Shown here one piece after another: positions 43,899 to 53,036 of a DNA stretch of 64,000 nt. Position numbers and translations under genes: made by a program. How positions within the stretch are numbered: the stretch's first letter is position 1; the number at the start of each line of letters is the position of its first letter. The DNA lies in the NCBI RefSeq assembly GCF_000014685.1, contig NC_008321.1:3903001-3967000 (forward strand). The letters run 5' to 3'. Source of the stretch: Shewanella sp. MR-4 (GTDB lineage Bacteria > Pseudomonadota > Gammaproteobacteria > Enterobacterales > Shewanellaceae). The notes below the pieces were generated by a model. It did not search any database. It saw only the letters and a program-made list of their open reading frames with translations, and was not told the origin of the DNA.

Positions 43899-45206
43899 TT
43901 ACTGATTGGGTTGTGCTAATTTGGCGAATATCGACTCGAGTATCGGCTTGAGTTGGTATTCAAAGCCCTGATGTGCATCTATACGGGTTAAGAGAACTTG
44001 AATTTGTTTATCGAGCGCCTGCGCACTGTTTTGGCTTAGGGTATCGAACGCCTGCGCCTGCGTTAAGGCAGCTAAGATCAGCCGTTGAACTGGGCCGATA
44101 GCGTGCCCCGCTTGGCGGTTTAGTGCTGTATTGTCGAGCACTAATGTCACTAGGCTGAGTAAATAATCGAGGTGCACCGCAAAATCGACGGGGCATTGTT
44201 TTTCATCCGCCAAGCCGAATTTCAACTCCTTGGCATCACACAACGCCTCGAATGCCGCTAACTTTTCTGCGGTTAATTCCAATGCAAAGGACAACTGCTT
44301 AGTGCGCGTCATCAACACAAAGCTGACTAAGGTTTTAGCCGACAGCGCCTGCTTACTACGGGCTAACATCGCCAACGCTAAGTCGTGAAATCCTAATGAA
44401 CTCAAACGGTAAAAGCTTATCATCACGATAGATTCATCTATTGATTCCAGCTTTTTTTTGCTCGGTGAAGATTGCATTTGTTCAAATAAGTCGACAAAAC
44501 GCGGATAGTGCTCGGGGGAATGGCCTAAATGTTCAGCCGCCAGCCAGACCAAAATATTCGCGGCGGGATGCTGCCGATAGGTTTCAAGCAAACGGATAAT
44601 CCCAGTGTAATCCTGTTGCTGTCCTAAACGCTTGAGTATTGGCACATAACGGAACTCGGCCCAGCGGATCCTTAATAGCGTCAAACAGAAATAACCGACA
44701 AGCAAACAGCCTAATATGCCTGCGATGCCAAAGCCGAAGTCCAGTTTGGCGCGATCGCGGGTTAACTCAAGATCGGCGCTCGCCCGTGTTGGCGCCTCGG
44801 GAAGATAATGCACAAAACTTTGCCCGTAGTTGGGCACTAATGCGCCAGGGGTGTCGCCCTGCGGCGGCCGTAATTGATAGGTCGCTTGGCAATTCACGCC
44901 ATCGAGTTCCCATTGGCGAACGAGGTTGCCCTCTGCGGTGCGATACTCAACCAAGCAAATCAATCTTTGGTTATATACGCCCGTCGAACTGCGCTCACTG
45001 CGATAGGCAGTCTCAACCACTCGACCTATGGCCACATCGCCACGCTCTAGCAACTGATTGACCAGAAACCACTTTTGCGCCCCTTCCCAGAGAAAGAGCG
45101 CAGCAACACCTGCCAAAAAGAGAGGGACACTGGTCAAGAGTATTTCTAACCAACCCCAAAAACGCGCGGGTGCACTCGTGGTTAATTGACTGCGATTCAT
45201 CAACAC
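43899..45206 (-). CDS. Membrane protein with DUF3592-like extracytoplasmic domain
   Basis: 435 aa. Two membrane segments (about 18-40 and 155-177) enclose a beta-rich domain of about 115 residues (GRVVETAYRSERSSTGVYNQRLICLVEYRTAEG ... PNYGQSFVHYLPE). This resembles the DUF3592 type found between two helices. The remaining 255 residues are soluble and helical, without a motif I recognise; they may be cytoplasmic. The ATG at 45206 could be replaced by MNRSQ at 45200. Upstream partner of the RCC1-like lipoprotein. Confidence 0.65.
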   Translation of the reverse strand: MLMNRSQLTTSAPARFWGWLEILLTSVPLFLAGVAALFLWEGAQKWFLVNQLLERGDVAIGRVVETAYRSERSSTGVYNQRLICLVEYRTAEGNLVRQWELDGVNCQATYQLRPPQGDTPGALVPNYGQSFVHYLPEAPTRASADLELTRDRAKLDFGFGIAGILGCLLVGYFCLTLLRIRWAEFRYVPILKRLGQQQDYTGIIRLLETYRQHPAANILVWLAAEHLGHSPEHYPRFVDLFEQMQSSPSKKKLESIDESIVMISFYRLSSLGFHDLALAMLARSKQALSAKTLVSFVLMTRTKQLSFALELTAEKLAAFEALCDAKELKFGLADEKQCPVDFAVHLDYLLSLVTLVLDNTALNRQAGHAIGPVQRLILAALTQAQAFDTLSQNSAQALDKQIQVLLTRIDAHQGFEYQLKPILESIFAKLAQPNQ

Positions 45207-45407
45207 GCCAGAACGTCCTTATCATTCCATGATCGGTAAGGCATTAGAGAACTTGATTCTGCCTAAAGCGGGGCGCTATTGTAGCAGCTTATTGATAGAA
45301 ATCAGAAAAAGCTCACAGTTTGCCTTAAAGACTCGGCCACATCCTAGCCTGCAAACGTGGGCGTGCTATTCTTAGCCTCCATTCCCGCTGTTTAAAGGAG
45401 TAACAGT

Positions 45408-46364
45408 ATGAGTCGCCCAATTATTTTGGATTGCGATCCCGGCCATGACGATGCCATCGCACTCATTTTAGCCCTCGCCCATCCCGAGCTAAATCCACTG
45501 GCCGTGACCACCAGCGCCGGCAACCAAACCCCAGATAAAACCCTCAATAATGCCCTGCGGATCTTAACCCTGCTCAATCGCAGCGATATTCCAGTCGCGG
45601 GCGGCGCGGTTAAACCCTTAAGCCGTGAGTTGATGATTGCCGATAACGTCCACGGTGAAACGGGACTCGATGGTCCAGCTCTGCCTGCACCGAGTTTTCA
45701 ACCTCAAGCCGTAAATGCCGTCGAGTTGATGGCCGAGAAAATCCGCCAAAGCGATAAGCCAGTAACCTTGGTGCCAACGGGGCCGCTGACCAATATCGCG
45801 CTGCTACTCGCCAGCCATGGCGAATTGCACGCCAAGATTGAGCGCATTGTATTGATGGGCGGCGCTGCGGGTGTGGGTAACTGGACGCCCGCCGCCGAGT
45901 TTAATATTTTTGTCGACCCCGAGGCGGCCGATATCGTCTTTAAATCTGGCATTCCTATTACCATGTGCGGCCTCGATGTTACCCATCAGGCACAAATTAT
46001 GGATGAAGATATCGAGCGCATTCGCGCCATTCCTAATCCCGTGGCTAAATGTGTCGCCGAGTTGCTAGATTTCTTTATGATTTACCATAGAGATCCCAAG
46101 TGGGGATTTGTCGGCGCGCCGCTGCACGACCCTTGCACTATCGCTTGGTTACTCAACCCAGCATTGTTTGATGCCCAAGACTGCTGGGTAGGCATTGAAA
46201 CTCAAAGCGAGTTAACACTGGGAATGACAGTGGTCGATCGCTATCAGCTTACGGGTAAACCCACGAATGCCACTGTGCTATTCGGTATTGATAGACAGGG
46301 CTTTGTTGACTTGTTAGTTGACAGTTTAGCGGTCTACACACCAACCTATCTCAATCGCAGATGA
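45408..46364 (+). CDS. rihA: Pyrimidine-preferring ribonucleoside hydrolase
   Basis: 318 aa with close agreement to E. coli RihA throughout (for example LDCDPGHDDAIA, TSAGNQTPDKTLNNALRILTLLNRSDIPVAGG, DNVHGETGLDGPALP). Hydrolyses uridine and cytidine to base and ribose. The calcium-binding aspartate cluster DCDPGHDD is at about 8-15 and the second site Asp lies in GAPLHDPCT (about 244). AAAGGAG is about 8 nt before ATG 45408. Ribokinase follows after 18 bp; together they salvage the ribose from nucleosides. Confidence 0.95.
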   Translation: MSRPIILDCDPGHDDAIALILALAHPELNPLAVTTSAGNQTPDKTLNNALRILTLLNRSDIPVAGGAVKPLSRELMIADNVHGETGLDGPALPAPSFQPQAVNAVELMAEKIRQSDKPVTLVPTGPLTNIALLLASHGELHAKIERIVLMGGAAGVGNWTPAAEFNIFVDPEAADIVFKSGIPITMCGLDVTHQAQIMDEDIERIRAIPNPVAKCVAELLDFFMIYHRDPKWGFVGAPLHDPCTIAWLLNPALFDAQDCWVGIETQSELTLGMTVVDRYQLTGKPTNATVLFGIDRQGFVDLLVDSLAVYTPTYLNRR

Positions 46365-46382
46365 ACTTAAGGTAACGCTTCC

Positions 46383-47294
46383 ATGAGTCACATACTCGTT
46401 ATAGGCAGTGCCAACGCCGACCATGTTATGAATTTTGAGTATTTGCCCGCACCGGGGCAGACCTTAATGAGTCGAAGCTACCGACTAGAGCATGGTGGTA
46501 AAGGGGCGAATCAAGCGGTGGCCTGTGCCCGCTTATGTCAGGCCGATTCTCGAGTGGATTTTATTTGCCATTTGGGCCAAGACAGCGTGGGTAACGAGAT
46601 GCGCGAAAACTGGCTCAAGGATGGAATAGAAGCCGATGGCATTACCCAAGTCGCCAATCTGAGTACAGGTACGGCGATGATTTTTGTCGCCGATAATGGC
46701 GAAAACTCCATCGGCATCGCCGCTGGCGCCAATGCTAATCTCACGCCACCAGAGCTTGAGAAACATTACGCTCTGTTTGTAAATGCCCAGTACATGCTGA
46801 TCCAACTCGAAACGCCAATGGAGACAGTAAACCACGCATTGCAAACCGCCAAACGCCTTGGCATTACCACAGTGCTCAACCCCGCCCCTGCTGTCAGCCA
46901 AGAACTGGATTATCTCAAGTGGGTGGACATTATCACCCCGAATGAAACCGAGGCCGAAGCGTTAACGGGCATTGAGGTCAATAACGAAGATGATGCCAAA
47001 CTGGCCGCCCAACTGCTGCATCAACAGGGCGTGACGACTGTGGTGATTACCTTAGGCAGTAAAGGCGCATTTATCAGTAGCGCAGGCTTTACCGGATTAA
47101 TTCCTGCACTTGAAGTACAAGCCATAGACACAGTTGCCGCTGGCGATACCTTCAATGGCGCCTTAGTGGTGGGCTTAAGTGAGGGCATGTCGATTGCCGC
47201 CGCCGTCGGCTTTGCCAACGCCGCATCCGCTATCACTGTGACCCGCGCCGGCGCTCAGCGCGCCATTCCCTACCGCCACGAACTGCCGCGTTAA
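46383..47294 (+). CDS. rbsK: Ribokinase
   Basis: 303 aa PfkB-family sugar kinase that phosphorylates ribose at O5. PfkB signature 1 (EHGGKGANQAVACARL) at about 38-53 and signature 2 DTVAAGDTFNGAL near 250, with catalytic Asp in AAGDTF. TPNETEAEALTG is the NE-x-x-E motif. ATG 46383 is preceded by AAGGTAACG. It is co-transcribed with rihA, so its substrate here is most likely ribose set free by nucleoside hydrolysis. No ribose transport genes are adjacent. Confidence 0.93.
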   Translation: MSHILVIGSANADHVMNFEYLPAPGQTLMSRSYRLEHGGKGANQAVACARLCQADSRVDFICHLGQDSVGNEMRENWLKDGIEADGITQVANLSTGTAMIFVADNGENSIGIAAGANANLTPPELEKHYALFVNAQYMLIQLETPMETVNHALQTAKRLGITTVLNPAPAVSQELDYLKWVDIITPNETEAEALTGIEVNNEDDAKLAAQLLHQQGVTTVVITLGSKGAFISSAGFTGLIPALEVQAIDTVAAGDTFNGALVVGLSEGMSIAAAVGFANAASAITVTRAGAQRAIPYRHELPR

Positions 47295-47367
47295 TAACCA
47301 TGAGTGCGGCAAATTGTCGCACTCGCCTTATTTCACCCTAAAGTTGTATATACATAATTTACATATC

Positions 47368-47392
47368 GAATTCATTCCCATTTAATGAATTC
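47368..47392. promoter_or_regulatory. Perfect inverted repeat before azurin
   Basis: GAATTCATT-N7-AATGAATTC (9-bp arms, 47368-47376 and 47384-47392), 73 bp before the azurin ATG. It could be a dimeric regulator site; there is no T-run, so a terminator for rbsK is less likely. Not matched to a known consensus. Confidence 0.4.
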
Positions 47393-47464
47393 AGCCTATG
47401 CTGGCAAGCGCATACTCGAGTCACATCGGCTCGAGCCACCTTGTTCAGAATAAGGAAGTACCAG

Positions 47465-47941
47465 ATGAAAGCGAAAAGCACCACTTTCCGTAATATGACT
47501 AGCGCTAGCTTACTCGGCCTAGGATTATTCGTTGCTAGCCAAGCGAGTGCTAACGAATGTGAACTCAAGATTGCAGCAACTGACGCTATGCAATTTGACA
47601 CTAAAGAGCTGTCTGTTCCCGCCACTTGTAAAGAAGTGACCCTGACGTTAACCCACACTGGCACACTGCCAAAAGCGGCGATGGGCCACAACTGGGTGTT
47701 AACAAAAGCCGCTGATATGTCTGCCGTTGCGACCGATGGTATGAGCGCTGGCGCCGATGCTGCTTACGTTAAAGCTGGTGATACCCGCGTTATCGCTCAC
47801 ACTGCATTAGTGGGTGGCGGCGAATCAACTTCTGTAAAATTTAGCACTGCGGGCATGAGCGCGACTGAAGCTTACCAGTTCTTCTGCAGCTTCCCAGGCC
47901 ACTGGGCGATTATGCAAGGTAGCTTTAAGATCCAAGGCTAA
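47465..47941 (+). CDS. azu: Azurin, periplasmic blue copper protein
   Basis: 158 aa from ATG 47465 (AAGGAAG about 7 nt upstream); the signal peptide is cleaved at SASA-N, giving a 129-residue mature protein, the azurin length. Copper ligands are visible: His in MGHNW, then Cys, His and Met in the FCSFPGHWAIMQG loop. Two further cysteines (ECELK, ATCKEV) form the family's disulfide. It carries single electrons between periplasmic redox proteins. It is transcribed alone, after rbsK and before a strong terminator. Confidence 0.97.
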   Translation: MKAKSTTFRNMTSASLLGLGLFVASQASANECELKIAATDAMQFDTKELSVPATCKEVTLTLTHTGTLPKAAMGHNWVLTKAADMSAVATDGMSAGADAAYVKAGDTRVIAHTALVGGGESTSVKFSTAGMSATEAYQFFCSFPGHWAIMQGSFKIQG

Positions 47942-47984
47942 TTCCATTGCCTAATGCTCGCTTAAGGGAATACCTCAAGTGAGC

Positions 47985-48021
47985 CAACAAAAAAGCGGAC
48001 CTCGGGTCCGCTTTTTTGTTG
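47985..48021. terminator. Bidirectional terminator after azurin
   Basis: A perfect 17-bp stem (47985-48001 with 48005-48021) including A- and T-runs around GCGGACC/GGTCCGC. Confidence 0.97.
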
Positions 48022-48085
48022 AATGCTTATTGGCTCACAAGCCAGTTTGCCTTCGAGGATTTTGTTTCGGGATGTCTTCCGAGAT

Positions 48086-48391
48086 TTACTCTTCGTCGAA
48101 CTCGTCTTCATCATCAAAATCATCGGCATCGGTTGCCGCTTCAGCCGCTAAAGCCGCCGCTAATTTGGCCTTAGCTTGTTTCTCTGAGCGACGCTTGTTG
48201 CGCTCAGCCAGTGTGCCTAAAAACACTTGCAGCTCGGCTTGACCCCAAGCTTGTGCCTCGGCCTCGGTCGCAAAACCGTCATGGCTTTTCGACACTACCG
48301 TCTTAGTCGACGTCATACGACGGGTGATTTCCGTCTTCCAACCATTTTCAGCCTGAGTGACGCGAAAATCGTATTTTTTACCCTTGCTCAT
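48086..48391 (-). CDS. Small acidic-tailed protein, DUF3622-like
   Basis: 101 aa cytoplasmic protein. The N-terminal half (KKYDFRVTQAENGWKTEITRRMTSTKTVVSKSHDGFATEAEAQAWGQ) resembles DUF3622 of Vibrio and Shewanella. Next is a Lys/Arg-rich helix and the C-terminus is an acidic run (DADDFDDEDEFDEE). The function is not known; the charge split suggests binding to a basic partner or nucleic acid. It stands alone, facing azurin across the terminator. Confidence 0.75.
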   Translation of the reverse strand: MSKGKKYDFRVTQAENGWKTEITRRMTSTKTVVSKSHDGFATEAEAQAWGQAELQVFLGTLAERNKRRSEKQAKAKLAAALAAEAATDADDFDDEDEFDEE

Positions 48392-48745
48392 TCTGCTCTA
48401 TTTCCTAAATGATGCTTGCCACGTTTGTCTTATCAAGCGATACAAACGCCATCATAAAACAAAAGGAGCGCAGTTTACTTGATTTCGGCACAGAAAGATC
48501 GCTTGCGAGAAAATTTTCATGTTTAGCACTTTCAAAGAGCCGTAAGAATCGCAAAAGTAACGCGGCATGCTAGATGATTTTTCGCCCTAATCTTAGTCCT
48601 AAGCTCAGTATCAAGCTAGCGCAAAAGCGGCTGACGGACGGTATCTTTTCTTGTTTTGGTCATAAAAATAAGTAAATTTAGTCATATAGCAATTTTAGAG
48701 TGTGAGGGACCCTATTAATAAGTCATTCATAATTTAGGAAAGATG
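48392..48745. other. Divergent intergenic region, 354 bp
   Basis: Between the DUF3622-like gene (leftward) and the phosphodiesterase (rightward). No further gene or clear operator seen. Confidence 0.5.
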
Positions 48746-50014
48746 ATGAATACCTCCTCAGTAACACTCTGTATGCTGTTGGCAAGCACGGCCCTGCTAG
48801 CAGGCTGTAACAGCGATAACAAAGATAGCGAGACTACACCGCCACCAGCGAAAATGGTGCCCGCCCAAGTCGGTGAGCGACCACTGTTTTTAGTGCGCCA
48901 AATGCAGGACAGCAGCTTAAAGACCCGCTTAGCCCAGTGCGAAACCGATCATTTCTACCGTAGTGATTTTTCCATTGGTCACCGCGGCGCGGCGATGCAA
49001 TTCCCTGAACACACAAAAGAATCCTATCAAGCCGCCATCGACTCTGGTGCGGGTATCGTCGAGTGTGATGTGACTTTTACCGCGGATAAAGCCTTAGTCT
49101 GTCGCCACTCCCAGTGCGATCTCGCCAGCACAACCAATATTTTGGCCATTCCCGAACTTGCCAACAAATGCTCGGTCCCCTTTACCCCCGCCGATGCGGC
49201 CAATGGCGTCTCCGCCACTGCAACTTGCTGCACCAGCGATATCACCCTCGCCGAATTTAAAATGTTAAAGGGCAAGATGGAGGGCGAGAATCCAAAGGCG
49301 ACCAATGTCGAGGAATTTATCAATGCCACGCCTAAGTGGCGCACCGATCTCTATGCGGGCAACGGTACCCTGATGACCCACGCAGAGAGTATTGAGATGT
49401 TTAAAAAGGCAGGCGTTAAAATGACGCCCGAGCTAAAAGCCGCCAGCGTGGCTATGCCCTTCGATGGCTTTACTCAGCAGGAGTATGCCCAGAAAATGCT
49501 CGATGAATATACCGCAGCGGGTGTCGATGCCTCGCAGGTATTCCCCCAATCCTTTAATTTAGAAGATGTAAAATACTGGATTGCTAACGCCCCCGAGTTT
49601 GGCAAACAAGCGGTATATCTTGATGATAGATATGATATTCACACGGGCTTTGACCCACAGGACTCCTCCAGCTGGTCGCCCTCAATGGCGGAACTTAAAG
49701 CCCAAGGCGTAGAGATTGTCGCGCCGCCACTCTGGGTGCTGGTGACCTTAGATGCGGATAAAAAAATCATTCCATCGGAATATGCCAAAGCCGCGAAAGC
49801 AGCGGGACTTAAGATCATCACTTGGAGCTTAGAGCGCTCAGGATTATTGAAAGATGGCGGCGGTTGGTATTATCAAAGCATCACAGATGCCATTGATAAT
49901 GAAGGCGATACCTACGAACTACTCGATGTGCTCGCCAAAGATGTCGGCGTGATTGGCGTGTTTTCGGACTGGCCGGCGACTGTCACTTACTATGCCAACT
50001 GCATGGATTTATAG
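48746..50014 (+). CDS. Glycerophosphodiester phosphodiesterase-family lipoprotein
   Basis: 422 aa from the second of two adjacent ATGs, which gives better spacing from AGGAAAG; 48743 is the other option. Lipobox LAGC (Cys about 20). GDPD domain: SIGHRGAAMQFPEHTKESY (catalytic His-Arg and Glu), then ECDVTFT and LVCRHSQCD (metal and second His). Cleaves glycerophosphodiesters to glycerol-3-phosphate and an alcohol. There is a Cys-rich insertion (about 127-170, including CC) and a late GDPD motif in KIITWSLERSG. It is a distant, larger relative of GlpQ; the substrate may be lipid headgroups or another phosphodiester. Confidence 0.85.
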   Translation: MNTSSVTLCMLLASTALLAGCNSDNKDSETTPPPAKMVPAQVGERPLFLVRQMQDSSLKTRLAQCETDHFYRSDFSIGHRGAAMQFPEHTKESYQAAIDSGAGIVECDVTFTADKALVCRHSQCDLASTTNILAIPELANKCSVPFTPADAANGVSATATCCTSDITLAEFKMLKGKMEGENPKATNVEEFINATPKWRTDLYAGNGTLMTHAESIEMFKKAGVKMTPELKAASVAMPFDGFTQQEYAQKMLDEYTAAGVDASQVFPQSFNLEDVKYWIANAPEFGKQAVYLDDRYDIHTGFDPQDSSSWSPSMAELKAQGVEIVAPPLWVLVTLDADKKIIPSEYAKAAKAAGLKIITWSLERSGLLKDGGGWYYQSITDAIDNEGDTYELLDVLAKDVGVIGVFSDWPATVTYYANCMDL

Positions 50015-50051
50015 GCCAAAACAATAGGCTGTATTTCAAAATCGAGAAACA

Positions 50052-50086
50052 AAAAAGCGTTAGCAAAAACTGCTAACGCTTTTTAT
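50052..50086. terminator. Bidirectional terminator
   Basis: Perfect stem AAAAAGCGTTAGCA (50052-50065) with 50071-50084, loop of 5, with A- and T-runs. It ends the phosphodiesterase gene and the convergent phosphoribosyltransferase gene. Confidence 0.93.
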
Positions 50087-50099
50087 TAACAGATTCTTT

Positions 50100-50666
50100 T
50101 TACTTAAAAAGATGCTGAATATTTTTTAAATCGCCCTTACCTTCGGCAATTTCTTCCGGCGTTAACCCTGTCACTTCGTGTGGGAACACTAACCAGTCCT
50201 CAGAAGCATGGATATAGTAATCAGGCTTTAAAGGCACAGCGGTATTCTTTGGCTTGTAATAAGGGCAAGCGATACGAATATCCTGCGGCATGTTTAAGCG
50301 CATCAGTTGACTTAACTTTTCCTTCAACGCGTGGATACTGCGGCCAGAGTCAAACACATCGTCCACAATCAGTAAGCTGTCGCTAGCATTCGCATTTTCA
50401 ACAATGTAATGCAGACCATGGACTTTGATTTCTTTGCTTTGCTTGTCGGTACCAATACCGTAGTAAGACGAGGTACGCACGGCGATATGGTCGGTTTCAA
50501 CCTTCTTAAAGTCGAAAAACTCTTGTACCGCGATCCCGATTGGAGCACCGCCACGCCAAATACCCACGATAAACTGCGGACGGAATCCACTCTCATAAAC
50601 CTGTGAAGCTAATAGAAATGAATCTTCGAGCAGTTGTTGTGCGGTAACGAAATATTTTTCTGACAT
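50100..50666 (-). CDS. Purine phosphoribosyltransferase (hypoxanthine type)
   Basis: 188 aa from ATG 50666. Type I phosphoribosyltransferase with the PRPP loop LLIVDDVFDSGRS at about 98-110 and the upstream IVGIWRGGAPIG (pyrophosphate loop). Late features ACPYYKPKN and PDYYIHASEDWLVFPHE resemble hypoxanthine/xanthine-guanine transferases of marine gammaproteobacteria. It salvages a purine base to the nucleotide. The base preference cannot be settled by eye. Stand-alone gene. Confidence 0.8.
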   Translation of the reverse strand: MSEKYFVTAQQLLEDSFLLASQVYESGFRPQFIVGIWRGGAPIGIAVQEFFDFKKVETDHIAVRTSSYYGIGTDKQSKEIKVHGLHYIVENANASDSLLIVDDVFDSGRSIHALKEKLSQLMRLNMPQDIRIACPYYKPKNTAVPLKPDYYIHASEDWLVFPHEVTGLTPEEIAEGKGDLKNIQHLFK

Positions 50667-50999
50667 GACACCGATCCCCATCTTAATTATTGATTTTAGG
50701 TGTTAAAGCGAGAGCTTTTACCCTGTAAGGTCTGTTCGGCGTCCAAAACACGAGAACAGCATTCTCTTCATAAGAGTCCTAGCAAGTGTAGGCAGCCGCC
50801 GAATTTTGGGAGCGAATTTTATACCAAAAAAAACCGCCGTGCTGCAGTTATAGTCATAAGTTGCAGGTGAACGGCCGTTTATTTTGCATTTTTAGGACGG
50901 AACTAACAAAAAGCGTACAAAAAAGGCCACCCAAAGGTGGCCAACAAGGAACGAGCACAGGCTCAAAGCAAAGTGTGACGCTTAAGTTTGACGCTTAAG
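50667..50999. other. Intergenic region, 333 bp
   Basis: Contains the phosphoribosyltransferase promoter and, at 50919-50942, the terminator of the PhoD-type gene. A 12-bp direct repeat TGACGCTTAAGT occurs twice just before 51000. No gene seen. Confidence 0.5.
50919..50942 (-). terminator. Terminator of the PhoD-type phosphatase gene
   Basis: GGCCACC/GGTGGCC stem around 50925-50942, followed on the minus strand by TTTTTTGT. Confidence 0.85.
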
Positions 51000-52766
51000 T
51001 TAGCTCACAGGGTTGATAATAGGTTCACCGACCTTAGTCATGGCGCTGTAGCTGCGGCTACTCGACTCTTCAAACTCCTTCGCGAGAATCGTGCTGACAT
51101 AATGCCAGTCGCTACGCACCGCTTCCTTGGTGAAGGTTAAAGTCATAAAGCCGCGATCTTTGAGGTTGGTGTATTTAAGATCTGGCACCAACTCGACGAT
51201 CGCCGCCTCGGTCGCGGGGATCTGTTCTGCTGGTAGATTTAAGTAATATTCCAAACCTGGTGATGACACTGAGCTTGTGGCAAACTCGACCCCTACGGTA
51301 TCGCCGTTGACATCTTTAAGCTCATTCGCCCAGGCATTATGGGTGTCACCGGCAATCACCACTAGGTTGTGATTTTTCGATTTAGCTGTACCTAAAATCA
51401 CTTCCCTTTCATAGGCATAACCATCCCATGCATCCAAGTTATAGGGAATTGATGGCAGTTGCAGCAGGGCAATCACTTCTGGCGTTAACAGGGCTTGATT
51501 GGCCTGCAAGTACTGTAATTCCGCCGCCGTTAGGGTTGGGTCATTTGCCGCAGCGCGGGCGGCTAACTTCGCCAGCGCCCCAAGCATGGCATATTGTGGA
51601 ATGCTCATCTGCTGGGTAGCAATCGCCGCAGGTAGAGACATTTTGCCCATGAGGATCTGTTGTCCTAATACCTGCCAAGTGCCCGTGGCTTGCAATAAGG
51701 TGCCCTGTAACCAGAGTAACTGGGTCAGACCTAACATAGTGCGCGAAGTCGATGTCACATCGGCGCGGAAACGCTCGCCATCGAAGGCGCCCGTACTGGC
51801 ATCCATATAATCGGCATAATCGAGCTGCTTATCACGGGCCAAAACGCGCGTATCCAGCATATGTAAGTCAACTAAGTTGCCGTAACTGAAGCTGCGATAA
51901 ATCTCCTCATGGTTACCCTCGCGCCATGGACGGATTGGCAGCCACTCGAAGTAAGCCTGCAGTGCGGCTTCTTTACGAACCGCAAAATCCCCTTCGCCTT
52001 CGTTGTGGTTCTCGGCGCCATCACGCCAAGTATCGTTTGCTACTTCGTGGTCGTCCCATACCGTAATAAATGGCACTTTCGCGTGCAATTTTTGCAGGCT
52101 GGCATCGGTATGATATTGGCCGTAACGGGTACGGTAATCGCTGAGGGTCAGCAGTTCGTTGGCGGGTAACACTTCACGGCCAAGCTCTGCCGCATGTTCG
52201 CTGGCATAGCCGCCGCGAGCATATTCGTAGATATAGTCACCCAAATGCACCACGGCATCGAGGTCATCCTGCGCCGCAGCCAATTCATACACGTTAAAAT
52301 AGCCGGCTGGAAAATTAGCGCAGGACATGACGGCAAGTTTTACCGAACTCACATCACCCTCGGGCAGAGTGCGGGTCTTGCCCACCTCAGAGGTTTTTCC
52401 GCCCGTCATAAAGCGGTAGAAGTAGGTTTGTCCCGCACGTAAACCACGGGCATCGATTTTGACCGTGTAATCACGGTTAGCGTTGGTGACCATCTCCCCT
52501 GTGGTCACTAATTGTGAGAATGCCGCATCACTGGCCACTTGCCAGCTGACTTTAACATCCCCAGCAGAATCAGGCGTCACGCGGGTCCAGAGGATCACCG
52601 CGTCTTGCGCAGGGTCACCACTGGCTACCCCATGTAAAAACTGCGCAGGAACAGATTTATCATCATCACTGTCACTACACCCCATTAGGCCGTAGGAGAT
52701 CACTGCTGCACCAATGCCTTTGGCCGACATGGCTAAAAAATCACGACGAGTCACGGTTCGTTTCAT
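51000..52766 (-). CDS. phoD: PhoD-family alkaline phosphatase/phosphodiesterase (Tat-exported)
   Basis: 588 aa from ATG 52766 (AAGGG 10 nt upstream; an upstream ATG at 52838 would put residues before the Tat signal). A twin-arginine signal TRRDFLAMS (about 6-14) is followed by a hydrophobic stretch ending MGCSD. The mature part has the PhoD N-domain (FLHGVASGDP near 45), then metal ligands in VMSCANFPAGYFN, HLGDYIYEY, TVWDDHEVANDTW and VIAGDTHNAW. Uses calcium and iron in the family. A Pho-box-like site lies 74-91 bp upstream, in line with induction under phosphate starvation. Confidence 0.9.
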   Translation of the reverse strand: MKRTVTRRDFLAMSAKGIGAAVISYGLMGCSDSDDDKSVPAQFLHGVASGDPAQDAVILWTRVTPDSAGDVKVSWQVASDAAFSQLVTTGEMVTNANRDYTVKIDARGLRAGQTYFYRFMTGGKTSEVGKTRTLPEGDVSSVKLAVMSCANFPAGYFNVYELAAAQDDLDAVVHLGDYIYEYARGGYASEHAAELGREVLPANELLTLSDYRTRYGQYHTDASLQKLHAKVPFITVWDDHEVANDTWRDGAENHNEGEGDFAVRKEAALQAYFEWLPIRPWREGNHEEIYRSFSYGNLVDLHMLDTRVLARDKQLDYADYMDASTGAFDGERFRADVTSTSRTMLGLTQLLWLQGTLLQATGTWQVLGQQILMGKMSLPAAIATQQMSIPQYAMLGALAKLAARAAANDPTLTAAELQYLQANQALLTPEVIALLQLPSIPYNLDAWDGYAYEREVILGTAKSKNHNLVVIAGDTHNAWANELKDVNGDTVGVEFATSSVSSPGLEYYLNLPAEQIPATEAAIVELVPDLKYTNLKDRGFMTLTFTKEAVRSDWHYVSTILAKEFEESSSRSYSAMTKVGEPIINPVS

Positions 52767-52839
52767 TATTATTATTCCCTTATAAGATGAGGTTTCACTG
52801 GTATGAGGTCTAATGAGGCCCCGATTGTGAGACATCACT

Positions 52840-52857
52840 GTTACACATTTGTGACAT
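52840..52857 (-). promoter_or_regulatory. Pho-box-like site upstream of phoD
   Basis: On the minus strand ATGTCAC-AAAT-GTGTAAC agrees with the PhoB consensus CTGTMAY-AWWW-CTGTMAY at 16 of 18 positions. A third, weaker unit follows at the same 11-bp period. It is upstream of the phosphatase start by 74 bp. Confidence 0.6.
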
Positions 52858-53036
52858 CTTTGTCAGCCTTTTATGATTTCTTTTAATTCATAAGCTTATA
52901 CTGGATGACGTACTTTATTTGTACAGCACTGGCACAAGCTATGAGTAAGCTGCTAACATCGGATCAGTGGCAAATCGCTCAGATTTTGGCTCGTCGAGCA
53001 TCAAACCTGAGCCTTGTTAAAAAAGGAATTTATAGG

